Shown here: positions 7,782 to 16,024 of the stretch, piece by piece | Position numbering within the stretch: the stretch's first letter is position 1 | Layout: each line of letters starts with the position of its first letter | DNA from: an uncultured Glaciecola sp. | GTDB lineage: Bacteria > Pseudomonadota > Gammaproteobacteria > Enterobacterales > Alteromonadaceae | Length of the DNA stretch: 64,000 nt | NCBI GenBank assembly: GCA_937125395.1 | Contig: CAKZLI010000057.1 | Location: 1 to 64,000, forward strand | Direction of reading: 5' to 3' | Notes under the pieces: model-generated | Databases searched by the model: none | Seen by the model: the letters and a program-made list of their open reading frames with translations, nothing else | What the model was told of the DNA's origin: nothing | Translations under genes and position numbers: made by a program

Positions 7782-8651
7782 ATGCCACAACGTTTTCAAT
7801 ATTTAATTCCTTGGTTGTTTTTACTCGTGTGGAGCTCTGGTTACTCGATGGCTAAACTGGCATTGGAGTTTACCCTGCCCTTTAATCTGCTTGCCTACCG
7901 ATTCTTGGGAGCCGCATTAGTAGTCACGCCTTTAGTCTTCATCCTGCGCTTAAACTTGCCTACTTGGTCACATGCCAAGAGTCTGATTGGTACTGGGGTA
8001 TTTTTGCATCTAGGGCATTTTGGCACTATGTATGTAGGGATGAAACTGGGTGCCAGTGCTAACATCATGGCGTTATTTGCCGCATCACAACCGGTATTAA
8101 TCATATTAACCGGCGCATTAATTGCCAAACAAATGCCATCGTGGAAAATCTGGTTAGGTTTGATGATGGGCTTAGCCGGCGCGGCGTGGGTGATTGGTGT
8201 CGATATGCAAGGTGATACGGGATATGTGTTAGGTGCAGTATTAGGTTTTGTTGCGGTTGTCGGCATGTCCATAGGACAGGTAATCGAAAAGCGTCGCACC
8301 CTGCCCTTACATCCTTTGGTTGCGACATGGGTGCAGTATATCTTTGCGGCAGTGGTCAGTGTGCCTGTGGCGCTGTTTACTGAAGGACTGTATTTTGAGG
8401 CGACCCCAGCTTTCTTCTTTTCCGTTGGACATTTAATTGTCGTCAATACGGTTATTGGGATCATGCTAATGTTTTCTATGGTACGCAGTGGCTCTATGTC
8501 CCAAGCTACCGCTATTATGTTTTTGGTGCCCGCAGTGGCGGCAATTATTGCTTGGCCGGTGGCGGGTGAAACTGTCCCCTTATGGGCTATTCCAGGGATG
8601 TTATTAGCGATGGCAGGGGCAATTTGGACGCGTAAATTTGCGCAAAAATAA
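7782..8651 (+). CDS. EamA/DMT-superfamily inner-membrane permease
   Basis: A 289-residue integral membrane protein with about ten hydrophobic segments in two EamA repeats. WLFLLVWSSGYSMAKLALE opens repeat 1, and the second repeat begins around VLGAVLGFVAVVGMSIGQ. This is the drug/metabolite transporter architecture. The substrate cannot be read from sequence. Monocistronic by spacing. Confidence 0.88.
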   Translation: MPQRFQYLIPWLFLLVWSSGYSMAKLALEFTLPFNLLAYRFLGAALVVTPLVFILRLNLPTWSHAKSLIGTGVFLHLGHFGTMYVGMKLGASANIMALFAASQPVLIILTGALIAKQMPSWKIWLGLMMGLAGAAWVIGVDMQGDTGYVLGAVLGFVAVVGMSIGQVIEKRRTLPLHPLVATWVQYIFAAVVSVPVALFTEGLYFEATPAFFFSVGHLIVVNTVIGIMLMFSMVRSGSMSQATAIMFLVPAVAAIIAWPVAGETVPLWAIPGMLLAMAGAIWTRKFAQK

Positions 8652-8723
8652 ACATATATTTCATAAGTTTTTACAAACTGTCAGAATAAGGTTAATCTCT
8701 ATAAATTGACATTAAGTGAATTT

Positions 8724-10907
8724 ATGATGAGATGTAATGTTTTTTTAATTTTTATTTTACTGATAACTTCACTGCTTTCATTTAATACAAAATCTGAAAC
8801 TCTTTTAATTTTAGAACGTTCGGGCACTTTAACTTTCACCCATGCCATTACTCAGGATCTGCAGGAGCAAAAATTTAATACTCCGGTTCATATTGCCTAT
8901 ATTGATGCTATTTACGCATCATTATCCCAAGAAGACAAAATCGAGTCGGCAAATCTATTTTATAAATCAATATTGCTCTCATCCGGCATTGATGAAAACA
9001 CCCCCATTACCCGCATTATTAGCCAAGGTTCTGCGGCTGGTTTATATTTAGACAATACACCTGAGTTTTTTGCATCAGCAGAACGCATTTTCACTCATAT
9101 TTTGTGGCAACCCAAAACCGGTACGCTAATCCCGTCAGACTTAAATATTAAAGATGTAATAGACCATATATTAACGTTATTGCCCAACAAATCACAATTA
9201 TTGGTCGTGCGTAACTACAGCGCTTTTTCGCAGTATCTGATTGATTTTGTTTACGAAGCGAGTAATAAAAATCCCGCTATGATTGATATTGTTGATCTGG
9301 AATATAACATCTCTTCAGCTAGCAATAGTATACCAAAAGAGATAATACCCGATACTGTTGCACTGCTAACTCATCCACCTGAAACACAAGACGAATTACA
9401 AACTTTACTGTGGTTACAACAACAAAATATCCCTATTTTATTTATGTTTGCTAATGAATTTGATTTGCTTGAGCATCAAAGCGTGGGCGGTTTGGTGGTA
9501 TCGCCAATAAAATTAGCGTCTTTAATCAAAAAAATCATTAATCATGAAACACTAACAGCGGTCGATCAAAATGTGACGTTCCCCTTGTACCATGCGAAAG
9601 CACTCAACAAATATAATCTTAATCCAGGTTTATTTGCCGATGATTATAAAATAATTGGGCGACATAATTACTCTTATGAAGAAGTTCAATTAATTATTCA
9701 ATTGAGCTTAGTGACGTCTATCTTACTCCTCATTTTGTATATTCTGGTGGGAATAAAAAACCGCAGATTGCTTAGAGAACGAACCCAGCTTGCTGAGAAA
9801 ACCAATCAAGACAAAGATAAATTAATGGCTAATATCTCTCACGAATTAAGAACTCCCTTGAATGCAATACATTTAGCGTTTGAAGCGTTAAATGACACTG
9901 CAGTGTCACAATCAACTAATATTATTAGTGCAGGTCAACGTGCCACTCAACACCTTAAAAGTATCATCAACACCATTCTTGAGTATCAAAAATCATCTGT
10001 CGGTGCATTACAAGTCGACCTTAACTGGGTCGACAAAGAACATTTACTCCAAGCGTTACAAATACATCAACATCATGCCCTCAATAAATCGTTGAAGTTT
10101 GAGGTCCATGGAATAGACGAGCTACCCAATTTTGTGTATTCCGATGAAAAAATACTGATGCAAATATTACATAATATTTTATCCAATGCGCTCAAATTTA
10201 CTGAGCAAGGTGCTATCAACGTCGTGCTGTTTCATACAAAGGATAGCTTATTTATAGAAATCACCGACACAGGCATCGGTATGGCACAATCTACGTTGGA
10301 TGAATTATTTGTGCCATTTAAACAAGCCAATAATGGGATTAATAAAAAGTATCCAGGTACAGGTTTAGGCATGTCATTATGTAATAAACTAGTGTCCCTG
10401 TTAGACGGTCATCTATCGTTGGACTCTGAATTAGGTAAAGGAACCAAGCTGTCCTTGCAATTACCAGTCCTCTGGCAAGCCGACTTCGATAACATAAACA
10501 CACAAGCAGAGCCCGTTGACTACTTACCCTTATCGGTGTTGATGGTGGATGATTGTTTGTTAACTAGCAAATTAATGAATATTTTACTTAAAGATCGTGT
10601 TCTTTCATTATGTATTACAACCTCAGGCAAAGATGCATTAGACAAAGTGCAATCAACTGATTTTGATGTGGTGTTAACTGATATTCAAATGCCTGAAATG
10701 GATGGTGTTGAGTTATTTCAACAATTACGCAAACAGTTTCCAGAATTGATTATCATTGCTGTGACCGGTAACGTCTTAGAGAATGAACGAGCAGCATATT
10801 TACGTTTAGGATTTAATGCGGTGGTTGCAAAACCGATTGAAATTGGTGAAATCATGCAATTACTTAACTCTATTAGTAAATCGAACCGCAAAAGTTACTT
10901 AATTTGA
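8724..10907 (+). CDS. Hybrid sensor histidine kinase with periplasmic binding-like sensor
   Basis: An ATG at 8724 is preferred to the TTG at 8706 used by the track; neither has a strong Shine-Dalgarno. Layout: N-terminal membrane anchor or signal (residues 5-22), a periplasmic region of about 300 residues resembling ABC-type substrate-binding proteins, a transmembrane helix near residues 325-348, HisKA with ANISHELRTPLNAIH (phospho-His near 371), HATPase (LSNALKFTEQG, DTGIGM, GTGLGMSL), and a receiver (MVDDC...VVLTDIQMPEMDG, phospho-Asp near 652; C-terminal AKPI). Autophosphorylation and intramolecular phosphorelay are expected. The ligand and the output protein are unknown, and no response regulator gene is adjacent. 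Confidence 0.9.
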   Translation: MMRCNVFLIFILLITSLLSFNTKSETLLILERSGTLTFTHAITQDLQEQKFNTPVHIAYIDAIYASLSQEDKIESANLFYKSILLSSGIDENTPITRIISQGSAAGLYLDNTPEFFASAERIFTHILWQPKTGTLIPSDLNIKDVIDHILTLLPNKSQLLVVRNYSAFSQYLIDFVYEASNKNPAMIDIVDLEYNISSASNSIPKEIIPDTVALLTHPPETQDELQTLLWLQQQNIPILFMFANEFDLLEHQSVGGLVVSPIKLASLIKKIINHETLTAVDQNVTFPLYHAKALNKYNLNPGLFADDYKIIGRHNYSYEEVQLIIQLSLVTSILLLILYILVGIKNRRLLRERTQLAEKTNQDKDKLMANISHELRTPLNAIHLAFEALNDTAVSQSTNIISAGQRATQHLKSIINTILEYQKSSVGALQVDLNWVDKEHLLQALQIHQHHALNKSLKFEVHGIDELPNFVYSDEKILMQILHNILSNALKFTEQGAINVVLFHTKDSLFIEITDTGIGMAQSTLDELFVPFKQANNGINKKYPGTGLGMSLCNKLVSLLDGHLSLDSELGKGTKLSLQLPVLWQADFDNINTQAEPVDYLPLSVLMVDDCLLTSKLMNILLKDRVLSLCITTSGKDALDKVQSTDFDVVLTDIQMPEMDGVELFQQLRKQFPELIIIAVTGNVLENERAAYLRLGFNAVVAKPIEIGEIMQLLNSISKSNRKSYLI

Positions 10908-10925
10908 ATAATATTTTTTTATGGG

Positions 10926-10953
10926 TTGACTCTCACTTAAAGTTCCCTATAAT
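10926..10953 (+). promoter_or_regulatory. Sigma-70 promoter of tRNA-Val copy 2
   Basis: TTGACT and TATAAT with 16-bp spacing. The flanking sequence differs from the copy 1 promoter except around the -10. Confidence 0.8.
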
Positions 10954-11009
10954 ACCGCTCCATTGCTTACACAGATAAGCAAGTTACACCAAGTAACATT
11001 AAGATATAC

Positions 11010-11085
11010 GGTCGCTTAGCTCAGTTGGGAGAGCATCGCCCTTACAAGGCGAGGGTCACTGGTTCAAGCCCAGTAGCGACCACCA
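11010..11085 (+). tRNA. tRNA-Val (TAC), copy 2
   Basis: Identical to the tRNA at 5316-5391, including encoded CCA and anticodon UAC. It lies immediately before the hipBA segment. Confidence 0.97.
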
Positions 11086-11093
11086 TTTCTTGT

Positions 11094-11183
11094 TTCATCA
11101 TCCACTATTAATACGACACACACTGGTTCAAGTCTTTCCGACCGAGCCACAGTAGCGACCACCATCTTATCCCCTTATAAATA
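11094..11183 (+). repeat. Spacer plus scrambled tRNA-Val 3' fragment, copy 2
   Basis: Near-identical to 5397-5488 (one visible difference in the fragment, GAGCCAC for GAGCCGC). Its core TTCAAGTCTTTCCGACCGAG...GACCACC recurs on the other side of hipBA at 12911-12948, giving direct repeats around the toxin-antitoxin pair. Confidence 0.8.
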
Positions 11184-11193
11184 AGTATGTGAA

Positions 11194-12504
11194 CTAAATA
11201 TCCAGACGCAAGTTTTCTTGTATTTCATCTATCAGTGTTGTCGGTACATCCCACTCTTCAGCAAGTTGACGCCAAGTTGATACGTGTTCAATTGTTGTAT
11301 CAATAATATCGTCGATCTTTTTCTTGTTAAAAATAGGACTCAGTTTCTCTAAGCTATAAAAATCACTTCGTGTAAAATTATCTCTTTTACCATTCAAGCT
11401 CATCCAATGGCTGTTTACCCATTTACTTCCTGGTTTATAGCTATAAGCTAAATCGTAAGCTGGTGCGAGAGACCATTTATCTTTTCTCAGAATAAATGCA
11501 AAGTTTTTTGAATGGTCGTCATGATTTCGAGCTATGATATTGAACGTCATGCGTTTGAATAGTTGCTCAGCTTCAACAGCAGAAAGCTTCAACTGTCTGG
11601 CAATGCCAAATAACTCTGCATAAGAAAATGCCCCCGGCTTTTTATAATCAACGTGGGCAAGCCCGTTTAGCGTTTGAACGTGTACCTTGCTGTTGTTAAT
11701 TCGATCAAAGCGCTGTGTAATAAAGTGTCGTCGATTGCCTTCATGGAGTAAGCGGCATGGCATCATATCGACACCGCATTTGTTCGCCATTAAATGATAA
11801 ACAAACTCCATTGCTCCATAACCTAATGGGTCACCAAAGGTTTCTTGATTTTTGTTATGCTCACTTACCCCATCAAATTTCATCAAATAATGAGTAAAAC
11901 CACTTGGCGCTTTGGTTTGGCCGGAGCGGACTTGGGTAAAATCTTCATTAAATGCTAATACTGCTTTCGGCCTTGCTCCTCCCGCACTCATGCCAACAGA
12001 TAATAAAGACATCATTGCTTCTCTATCGTCTCGACCATTTTGTTTGAGCTCTACTTCAAAATTACCTCGTAAATCTAAGATTTCTTGTGCAATTTTAACA
12101 AGCGATTGGATTTCTACTTGTTGTGAAGCATTTAAGCTACGTAATTTTGTAGCTGGTGCATACTCTAGAGCTCCCATGCCCCGCTTACCTGTATATTGAA
12201 GGCGTTGCAACGGTGTAATGTCATTCGGTGAACGCCCCTGACCTGCAACCCATGCGTTGAGAACTGCGTTACCAAAATCATCAGGTAAGGAGTCAGCAAT
12301 TAAACCTGGTAATCCTTTAAAGGTATTGAAATCCAGCTCGGGAAAACTATAAATACGATTTGATAATGGCATTTTGATCGGGGACAGCTCGACACCATTT
12401 TTTACAAAATCTTGAGCATATTCAAATGACGCTAGTCCCTTTTCAGTGTCAAAACTAACTGCGCCAATAACATCGTTTTGGTAAGTTATTGTTATCACTT
12501 CCAT
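11194..12504 (-). CDS. hipA: HipA-family serine/threonine kinase toxin
   Basis: Kinase toxin of a type II system. Classical HipA phosphorylates glutamyl-tRNA synthetase and causes growth arrest; relatives have other aminoacyl-tRNA-pathway targets. About 436 residues with the HipA N-terminal domain, phosphate-binding SAGGARPKAV (about 175-183), catalytic NHDDHSKNF (about 329-337) and metal-binding PAYDLAYS (about 350-357). The ATG at 12504 overlaps the hipB stop as TAATG; the track's ATG at 12510 is two codons upstream. A putative target, gltX, is encoded in the same window. Confidence 0.92.
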   Translation of the reverse strand: MEVITITYQNDVIGAVSFDTEKGLASFEYAQDFVKNGVELSPIKMPLSNRIYSFPELDFNTFKGLPGLIADSLPDDFGNAVLNAWVAGQGRSPNDITPLQRLQYTGKRGMGALEYAPATKLRSLNASQQVEIQSLVKIAQEILDLRGNFEVELKQNGRDDREAMMSLLSVGMSAGGARPKAVLAFNEDFTQVRSGQTKAPSGFTHYLMKFDGVSEHNKNQETFGDPLGYGAMEFVYHLMANKCGVDMMPCRLLHEGNRRHFITQRFDRINNSKVHVQTLNGLAHVDYKKPGAFSYAELFGIARQLKLSAVEAEQLFKRMTFNIIARNHDDHSKNFAFILRKDKWSLAPAYDLAYSYKPGSKWVNSHWMSLNGKRDNFTRSDFYSLEKLSPIFNKKKIDDIIDTTIEHVSTWRQLAEEWDVPTTLIDEIQENLRLDI

Positions 12505-12827
12505 TACCATTCTGGTGTTTCCTCATGTTTGTTACTGCGCTTGCCAGAGGCTCTCTGTCTTTTTTTTCCTTGCAGTTTGGCCAGCTGTATAGGAGAAATT
12601 TCTTGTTTAGGAATAAATAGATCAATCTGCTGCGTGAGGTCTAATGCCATTAATATCGCAATCATGGTATCGAGCTGCATTTTCCCTTTTTCCGCATTCA
12701 AAACCGTTTTGCGGGCAATGCCAGCAAGCTCTGCAACTTCAGATTGTGTTAGGTCTAGATTTAGTCGAGCTTGCTTCAACCTATCGCCGATCTCTTCTGC
12801 TAATGCAGTCGCTGTTATGTCTTTCAA
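12504..12827 (-). CDS. hipB: HipB-like XRE-family antitoxin
   Basis: A 107-residue Cro/C1-type helix-turn-helix protein: LTQSEVAELAGIARKTVLNAEKGK fits the HTH. The long basic C-terminal tail (KRQRASGKRSNKH) is a likely disordered degron-like extension. It binds DNA upstream of its own operon and neutralises HipA. Order hipB-hipA with TAATG overlap. No clear HipB operator was identified. Confidence 0.9.
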   Translation of the reverse strand: MKDITATALAEEIGDRLKQARLNLDLTQSEVAELAGIARKTVLNAEKGKMQLDTMIAILMALDLTQQIDLFIPKQEISPIQLAKLQGKKRQRASGKRSNKHEETPEW

Positions 12828-12910
12828 TATAAAGTCCTAATTTGGTATCATTATTTACATTTAAATTAATTAATGTCCTTAATTTAGCACCTTAAACTAG
12901 TATTATCAAG

Positions 12911-12948
12911 ATTCAAGTCTTACCGACCGAGCCACAGTAGCGAGCACC
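12911..12948 (+). repeat. tRNA-Val fragment, copy 3 (right flank of hipBA)
   Basis: ATTCAAGTCTTACCGACCGAG...AGTAGCGAGCACC matches the fragment at 11127-11163 with few changes and in the same orientation, as direct repeats about 1.8 kb apart enclosing hipBA. Confidence 0.75.
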
Positions 12949-13088
12949 GTTTTTACTTCATATATCAGTTTATTTTTCCAAATATACTCCATCAATATCA
13001 TACTAAACATTATCATTGATTTTTTGACATGATGTTTAGTGGCGATTCAGTGTCCTCTAAAGCGACTAATACATCGGTATTTTTTTCC

Positions 13089-13133
13089 TTAGGAATTTGG
13101 AGACCTATTAACAGGTCATAAAAATCCTAAGGA
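13089..13133. repeat. Nested inverted repeat (two-stem structure)
   Basis: Outer arms CCTTAGGA / TCCTAAGG enclose an inner hairpin GACCT-ATTAAC-AGGTC. Role unknown; it could be a terminator remnant, a small structured RNA or a mobile-element end. Confidence 0.45.
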
Positions 13134-13148
13134 ATTAATCTAGTGTAT

Positions 13149-13188
13149 ATCCTTCCATCCTTCCATCCTTCCATCCTTCCATCCTTCC
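13149..13188. repeat. Octamer tandem repeat ATCCTTCC x5
   Basis: Five perfect copies of ATCCTTCC in a row, non-coding, about 200 bp upstream of the hsaA promoter dyad. Perfect short repeats are prone to length change by slippage. Confidence 0.9.
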
Positions 13189-13386
13189 AATATGTACCAA
13201 TTATTTTACTAAAACATTGGTTATTTATTGCTCATGACAAATGAATTTATTAATCCGTTCTATACTTGCATAGGTACTAATATAAACTGCCTTAATGCGT
13301 CTATTCCATCACGTTTGCTGGCCCATAGAATCAATGAAACATAGCTAATGTAAACATTAAAACACGCTGACCAAAACTAAATAAAT

Positions 13387-13406
13387 TTTAGTCTGATTGG
13401 ACGATG
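13387..13406 (+). promoter_or_regulatory. Steroid-cluster dyad, site a (hsaA)
   Basis: TTTAGTC-TGATT-GGACGATG, a full match to the consensus built from eight sites. A -10-like GAATAT starts exactly 20 nt downstream (13427-13432). hsaA begins at 13508. Confidence 0.75.
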
Positions 13407-13507
13407 TTCACTATTGCATTCGATGGGAATATTCAACAAGACCAAGGTATTGTCCTTGTGATGAACAGCTTGTTTTGAGCAAGCCTATCGAATCGGAGAA
13501 ATTTTCT

Positions 13508-14704
13508 ATGCTAACCGTAAAAGATGATTATTTAACACCAGAAGCTGTTGCCGTTATTCAGCGTGCCAAAGACCTAGCACCGCGTTTAGCTGAACGTGCC
13601 AGAGCTGCTGAAGATGCAGGCATTATTCCACCAGAGACAATTGCAGATATGCAAGAAGCTGGTTTCTTTAAAGTATTGCAACCAAAGCGCTGGGGTGGAT
13701 ATGAAATGGACCCTCGTGTCTTTTACTCCGTACAAATGGAAATTGCAAAAGGCTGTATGGCGACAGCTTGGGTATATGGTGTCGTTGGCGTGCATAATTG
13801 GCAAATTCCACTTTTCCCTGAACAAGCTCAGCAAGATGTATGGGGCGAAGACCCTACAACACTTACTGCATCAACTTATATGCCAACAGGCAAAGCTGAA
13901 CCAGTAGAGGGCGGGTATAAATTTAGCGGACATTGGAGTTGGAGCAGTGGCTCTAAGTATTGTAAATGGATCTTGTTAGGTGGTCTGTTACCTAAAAAAG
14001 ACGGGTCAGGCGAACTCGAGCACTGTACTTTCTTACTACCTCGTTCTGATTTTGAAATCGTAGAAAATTTCGATGTACTCGGCCTTCGTGCTACTGCAAG
14101 TCATGATATTCATGTGACTGACGCGTTTGTGCCAGAGCATCGTACACACCGTACTAACGACCATAGTGATGAAGGTTGTCTGGGACGCGAAACCAATCCA
14201 GGTTGGTTGTATAAGATTCCGTTTACACAAGTATTCCAACGTGCGGTATCCACTGGATGTATTGGTGCTACCGATGGTGCGATACAGAATTTTAGAAACC
14301 GTGCTGCAACATTTGTTGGCAAACACGGCTCTAAAACAGCAGAAGACGTTAATTCTCAACTGGTTGTCAGCGAAGCTATGATGCTAACAGACCAGCTTAA
14401 ACTTGTATTGTTACGTAATTTTCAACGTATTGTTGATGTTGCAAAGAGTGGCGAGAAAATGCCAGTTGAAGAGCGTTTAATGCAACGAGCTCAAGCAGCT
14501 CAAGTACCTAAACTGTGCGCTGAAGCTGTCAATGAGATCATGCGAGCCTGTGCAGCGAATGGTGCATATAAGTCAAACCCGATTGAACGCACCTTCCGCG
14601 ATCTACATGTAGCGCGTGGACATATTGCCAACAACACCGACACCTATGCTCGTAGCCATGGTGCTGTTATGCTAGGACTACCTAATGCGGATGCATTTGT
14701 GTAA
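13508..14704 (+). CDS. hsaA: 3-HSA 4-hydroxylase, oxygenase component (HsaA)
   Basis: Flavin-dependent monooxygenase of the acyl-CoA dehydrogenase fold that, with reduced flavin from HsaB, hydroxylates 3-HSA to the catechol 3,4-DHSA. The track start (TTG 13397) lies inside the promoter dyad. ATG 13508 with GGAGA eight bases upstream gives 398 residues, the usual HsaA length. Recognisable segments are FKVLQPKRWGGYEMDP, GCMATAWVYGVVGVHNW, GHWSWSSGS, LGLRATASHDIHV and the C-terminal RTFRDLHVARGHIANN. Its reductase hsaB lies 20 kb away under its own copy of the dyad. A terminator follows at 14737. Confidence 0.93.
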   Translation: MLTVKDDYLTPEAVAVIQRAKDLAPRLAERARAAEDAGIIPPETIADMQEAGFFKVLQPKRWGGYEMDPRVFYSVQMEIAKGCMATAWVYGVVGVHNWQIPLFPEQAQQDVWGEDPTTLTASTYMPTGKAEPVEGGYKFSGHWSWSSGSKYCKWILLGGLLPKKDGSGELEHCTFLLPRSDFEIVENFDVLGLRATASHDIHVTDAFVPEHRTHRTNDHSDEGCLGRETNPGWLYKIPFTQVFQRAVSTGCIGATDGAIQNFRNRAATFVGKHGSKTAEDVNSQLVVSEAMMLTDQLKLVLLRNFQRIVDVAKSGEKMPVEERLMQRAQAAQVPKLCAEAVNEIMRACAANGAYKSNPIERTFRDLHVARGHIANNTDTYARSHGAVMLGLPNADAFV

Positions 14705-14736
14705 GTAACCTTTCAATCCAAGTCATAAAATAAAAT

Positions 14737-14763
14737 AGGTGCTGTTTAGGCACCTTTTTTTTA
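14737..14763 (+). terminator. Rho-independent terminator after hsaA
   Basis: AGGTGC-TGTTTAG-GCACCT followed by eight T residues. It separates hsaA from the thiolase gene, which has no dyad of its own. Confidence 0.8.
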
Positions 14764-14806
14764 AAAAATGATGTATTACATCCCAAACACACATTAAGGA
14801 ATTATT

Positions 14807-16012
14807 ATGCGCGAAGCAGTCATTGTATCTACCGCAAGAACCCCTATGGGTAAAGCCTTTCGCGGCGCTTTCAACGATACTGAAGCCCCAGCATTATCAG
14901 GACATGCCGTCGAGCAAGCTGTCAAAAAAGCCGGTATTGATGGTGCTGAAGTTGATGACGTTATCATCGGCTGTGCTGCACAGCAAGGAACTCAAAGCTA
15001 TAATTTAGGTCGCTTAACTGCCACTGCCGCTGGTTTACCTAACAGTGTACCAGGTATGACTCTAGACCGTCAGTGTGCATCTGGGTTAATGAGTATCGGC
15101 TTTGCCGCACAAAGTATTATGACAGGCTCCATGGATATTGTTGCCGCAGGTGGTGTTGAGTCCATTTCAATGGTACAAAACAAACACAAAAACACTTATC
15201 GCAACGTCTCCAAATTGGTGTTATCTAAATCACAACATGCCTACATGCAAATGATAGAAACAGCAGAAGTCGTGTCTAAGCGCTATAATATTTCTCGCCA
15301 AGTGCAAGATGAATATAGCCTGCAATCACAACAGCGCATTGCCAATGCTCAACAAAACGGTTTATTTAACGATGAAATCGTCCCACTGGCATCGACCAAA
15401 TCAGTATTTAATCGTGAAACCAAAGAAGTCACATTTGAAGACGTCTTGTTAAGCAAAGATGAAGGTAATCGTCCATCAACAACACTTGAGAGTTTGCAAA
15501 GTCTTGAGCCGGTATTTAAAGACGGATCGGTAATCAAACAAGGCGAATTTATTACCGCGGGTAATGCCAGTCAATTATCGGATGGCGCCTCAGCTTGTAT
15601 TGTTATGGATTCAGCTTTAGCTAATCAAAAAGGCTTAACCTCAATGGGTATCTTTAGAGGCATTGCAGTGGCCGGTTGTGAACCAGATGAGATGGGTATT
15701 GGTCCAATTTATGCCATTCCAAAATTATTAAAGCAACATGGTCTGGCCATCGATGATATTGGTTTGTGGGAAATTAATGAGGCATTTGCATGTCAATTAA
15801 TCTACTCACGTGATTATTTAGGTATCGACAATAACAAACTCAATGTCAACGGCGGTGCCATTGCTATCGGTCACCCTTTTGGCATGAGTGGTTCAAGAAT
15901 GGTCGGTCATGCACTGATTGAAGGTAAACGTCGTGGCGTTAAATACGTCGTCGTGAGTATGTGTATTGGTGGTGGCATGGGTGCAGCAGGCTTGTTTGAA
16001 GTATGTTTATAA
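14807..16012 (+). CDS. Acetyl-CoA C-acyltransferase (thiolase)
   Basis: A 401-residue thiolase performing CoA-dependent cleavage of a 3-ketoacyl-CoA. The nucleophilic cysteine is in LDRQCASG (Cys90), the histidine in [10 protein letters not shown] and the acid/base cysteine in SMCIGGGMG, so it should be active. It is clearly distinct from the FadA6-type thiolase at 49022. Possible roles are thiolysis during steroid side-chain shortening or a later HIP step. Start ATG 14807 after AAGGAAT. The SDR follows after 12 bp. Confidence 0.88.
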   Translation: MREAVIVSTARTPMGKAFRGAFNDTEAPALSGHAVEQAVKKAGIDGAEVDDVIIGCAAQQGTQSYNLGRLTATAAGLPNSVPGMTLDRQCASGLMSIGFAAQSIMTGSMDIVAAGGVESISMVQNKHKNTYRNVSKLVLSKSQHAYMQMIETAEVVSKRYNISRQVQDEYSLQSQQRIANAQQNGLFNDEIVPLASTKSVFNRETKEVTFEDVLLSKDEGNRPSTTLESLQSLEPVFKDGSVIKQGEFITAGNASQLSDGASACIVMDSALANQKGLTSMGIFRGIAVAGCEPDEMGIGPIYAIPKLLKQHGLAIDDIGLWEINEAFACQLIYSRDYLGIDNNKLNVNGGAIAIGHPFGMSGSRMVGHALIEGKRRGVKYVVVSMCIGGGMGAAGLFEVCL

Positions 16013-16024
16013 GGAAATATCGAG

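Larger units (their letters stand above)
12828..13386. other. Long intergenic region between hipBA and the steroid cluster
   Basis: No coding frame is credible. It contains the hipBA promoter area, the third tRNA-Val fragment (12911-12948), a cloverleaf-like double hairpin (13089-13133) and an octamer tandem repeat (13149-13188), and ends at the first steroid-cluster dyad. It marks the left boundary of the catabolic cluster. Confidence 0.6.

Noticed and set aside
7895-8464. 189-aa minus-strand ORF inside the EamA permease gene
   Set aside because: Antisense shadow; composition rich in Pro/Thr/Asn, typical of reverse reading of membrane-protein codons.
13149-13188. Considered as a CRISPR array
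   Set aside because: Units are 8 bp, contiguous and without spacers; no cas genes are present. No CRISPR array was seen anywhere in the window.
13397-13507. 37-residue N-terminal extension of hsaA
   Set aside because: The TTG start lies inside the promoter dyad and the extension has no counterpart in HsaA; ATG 13508 has GGAGA upstream.
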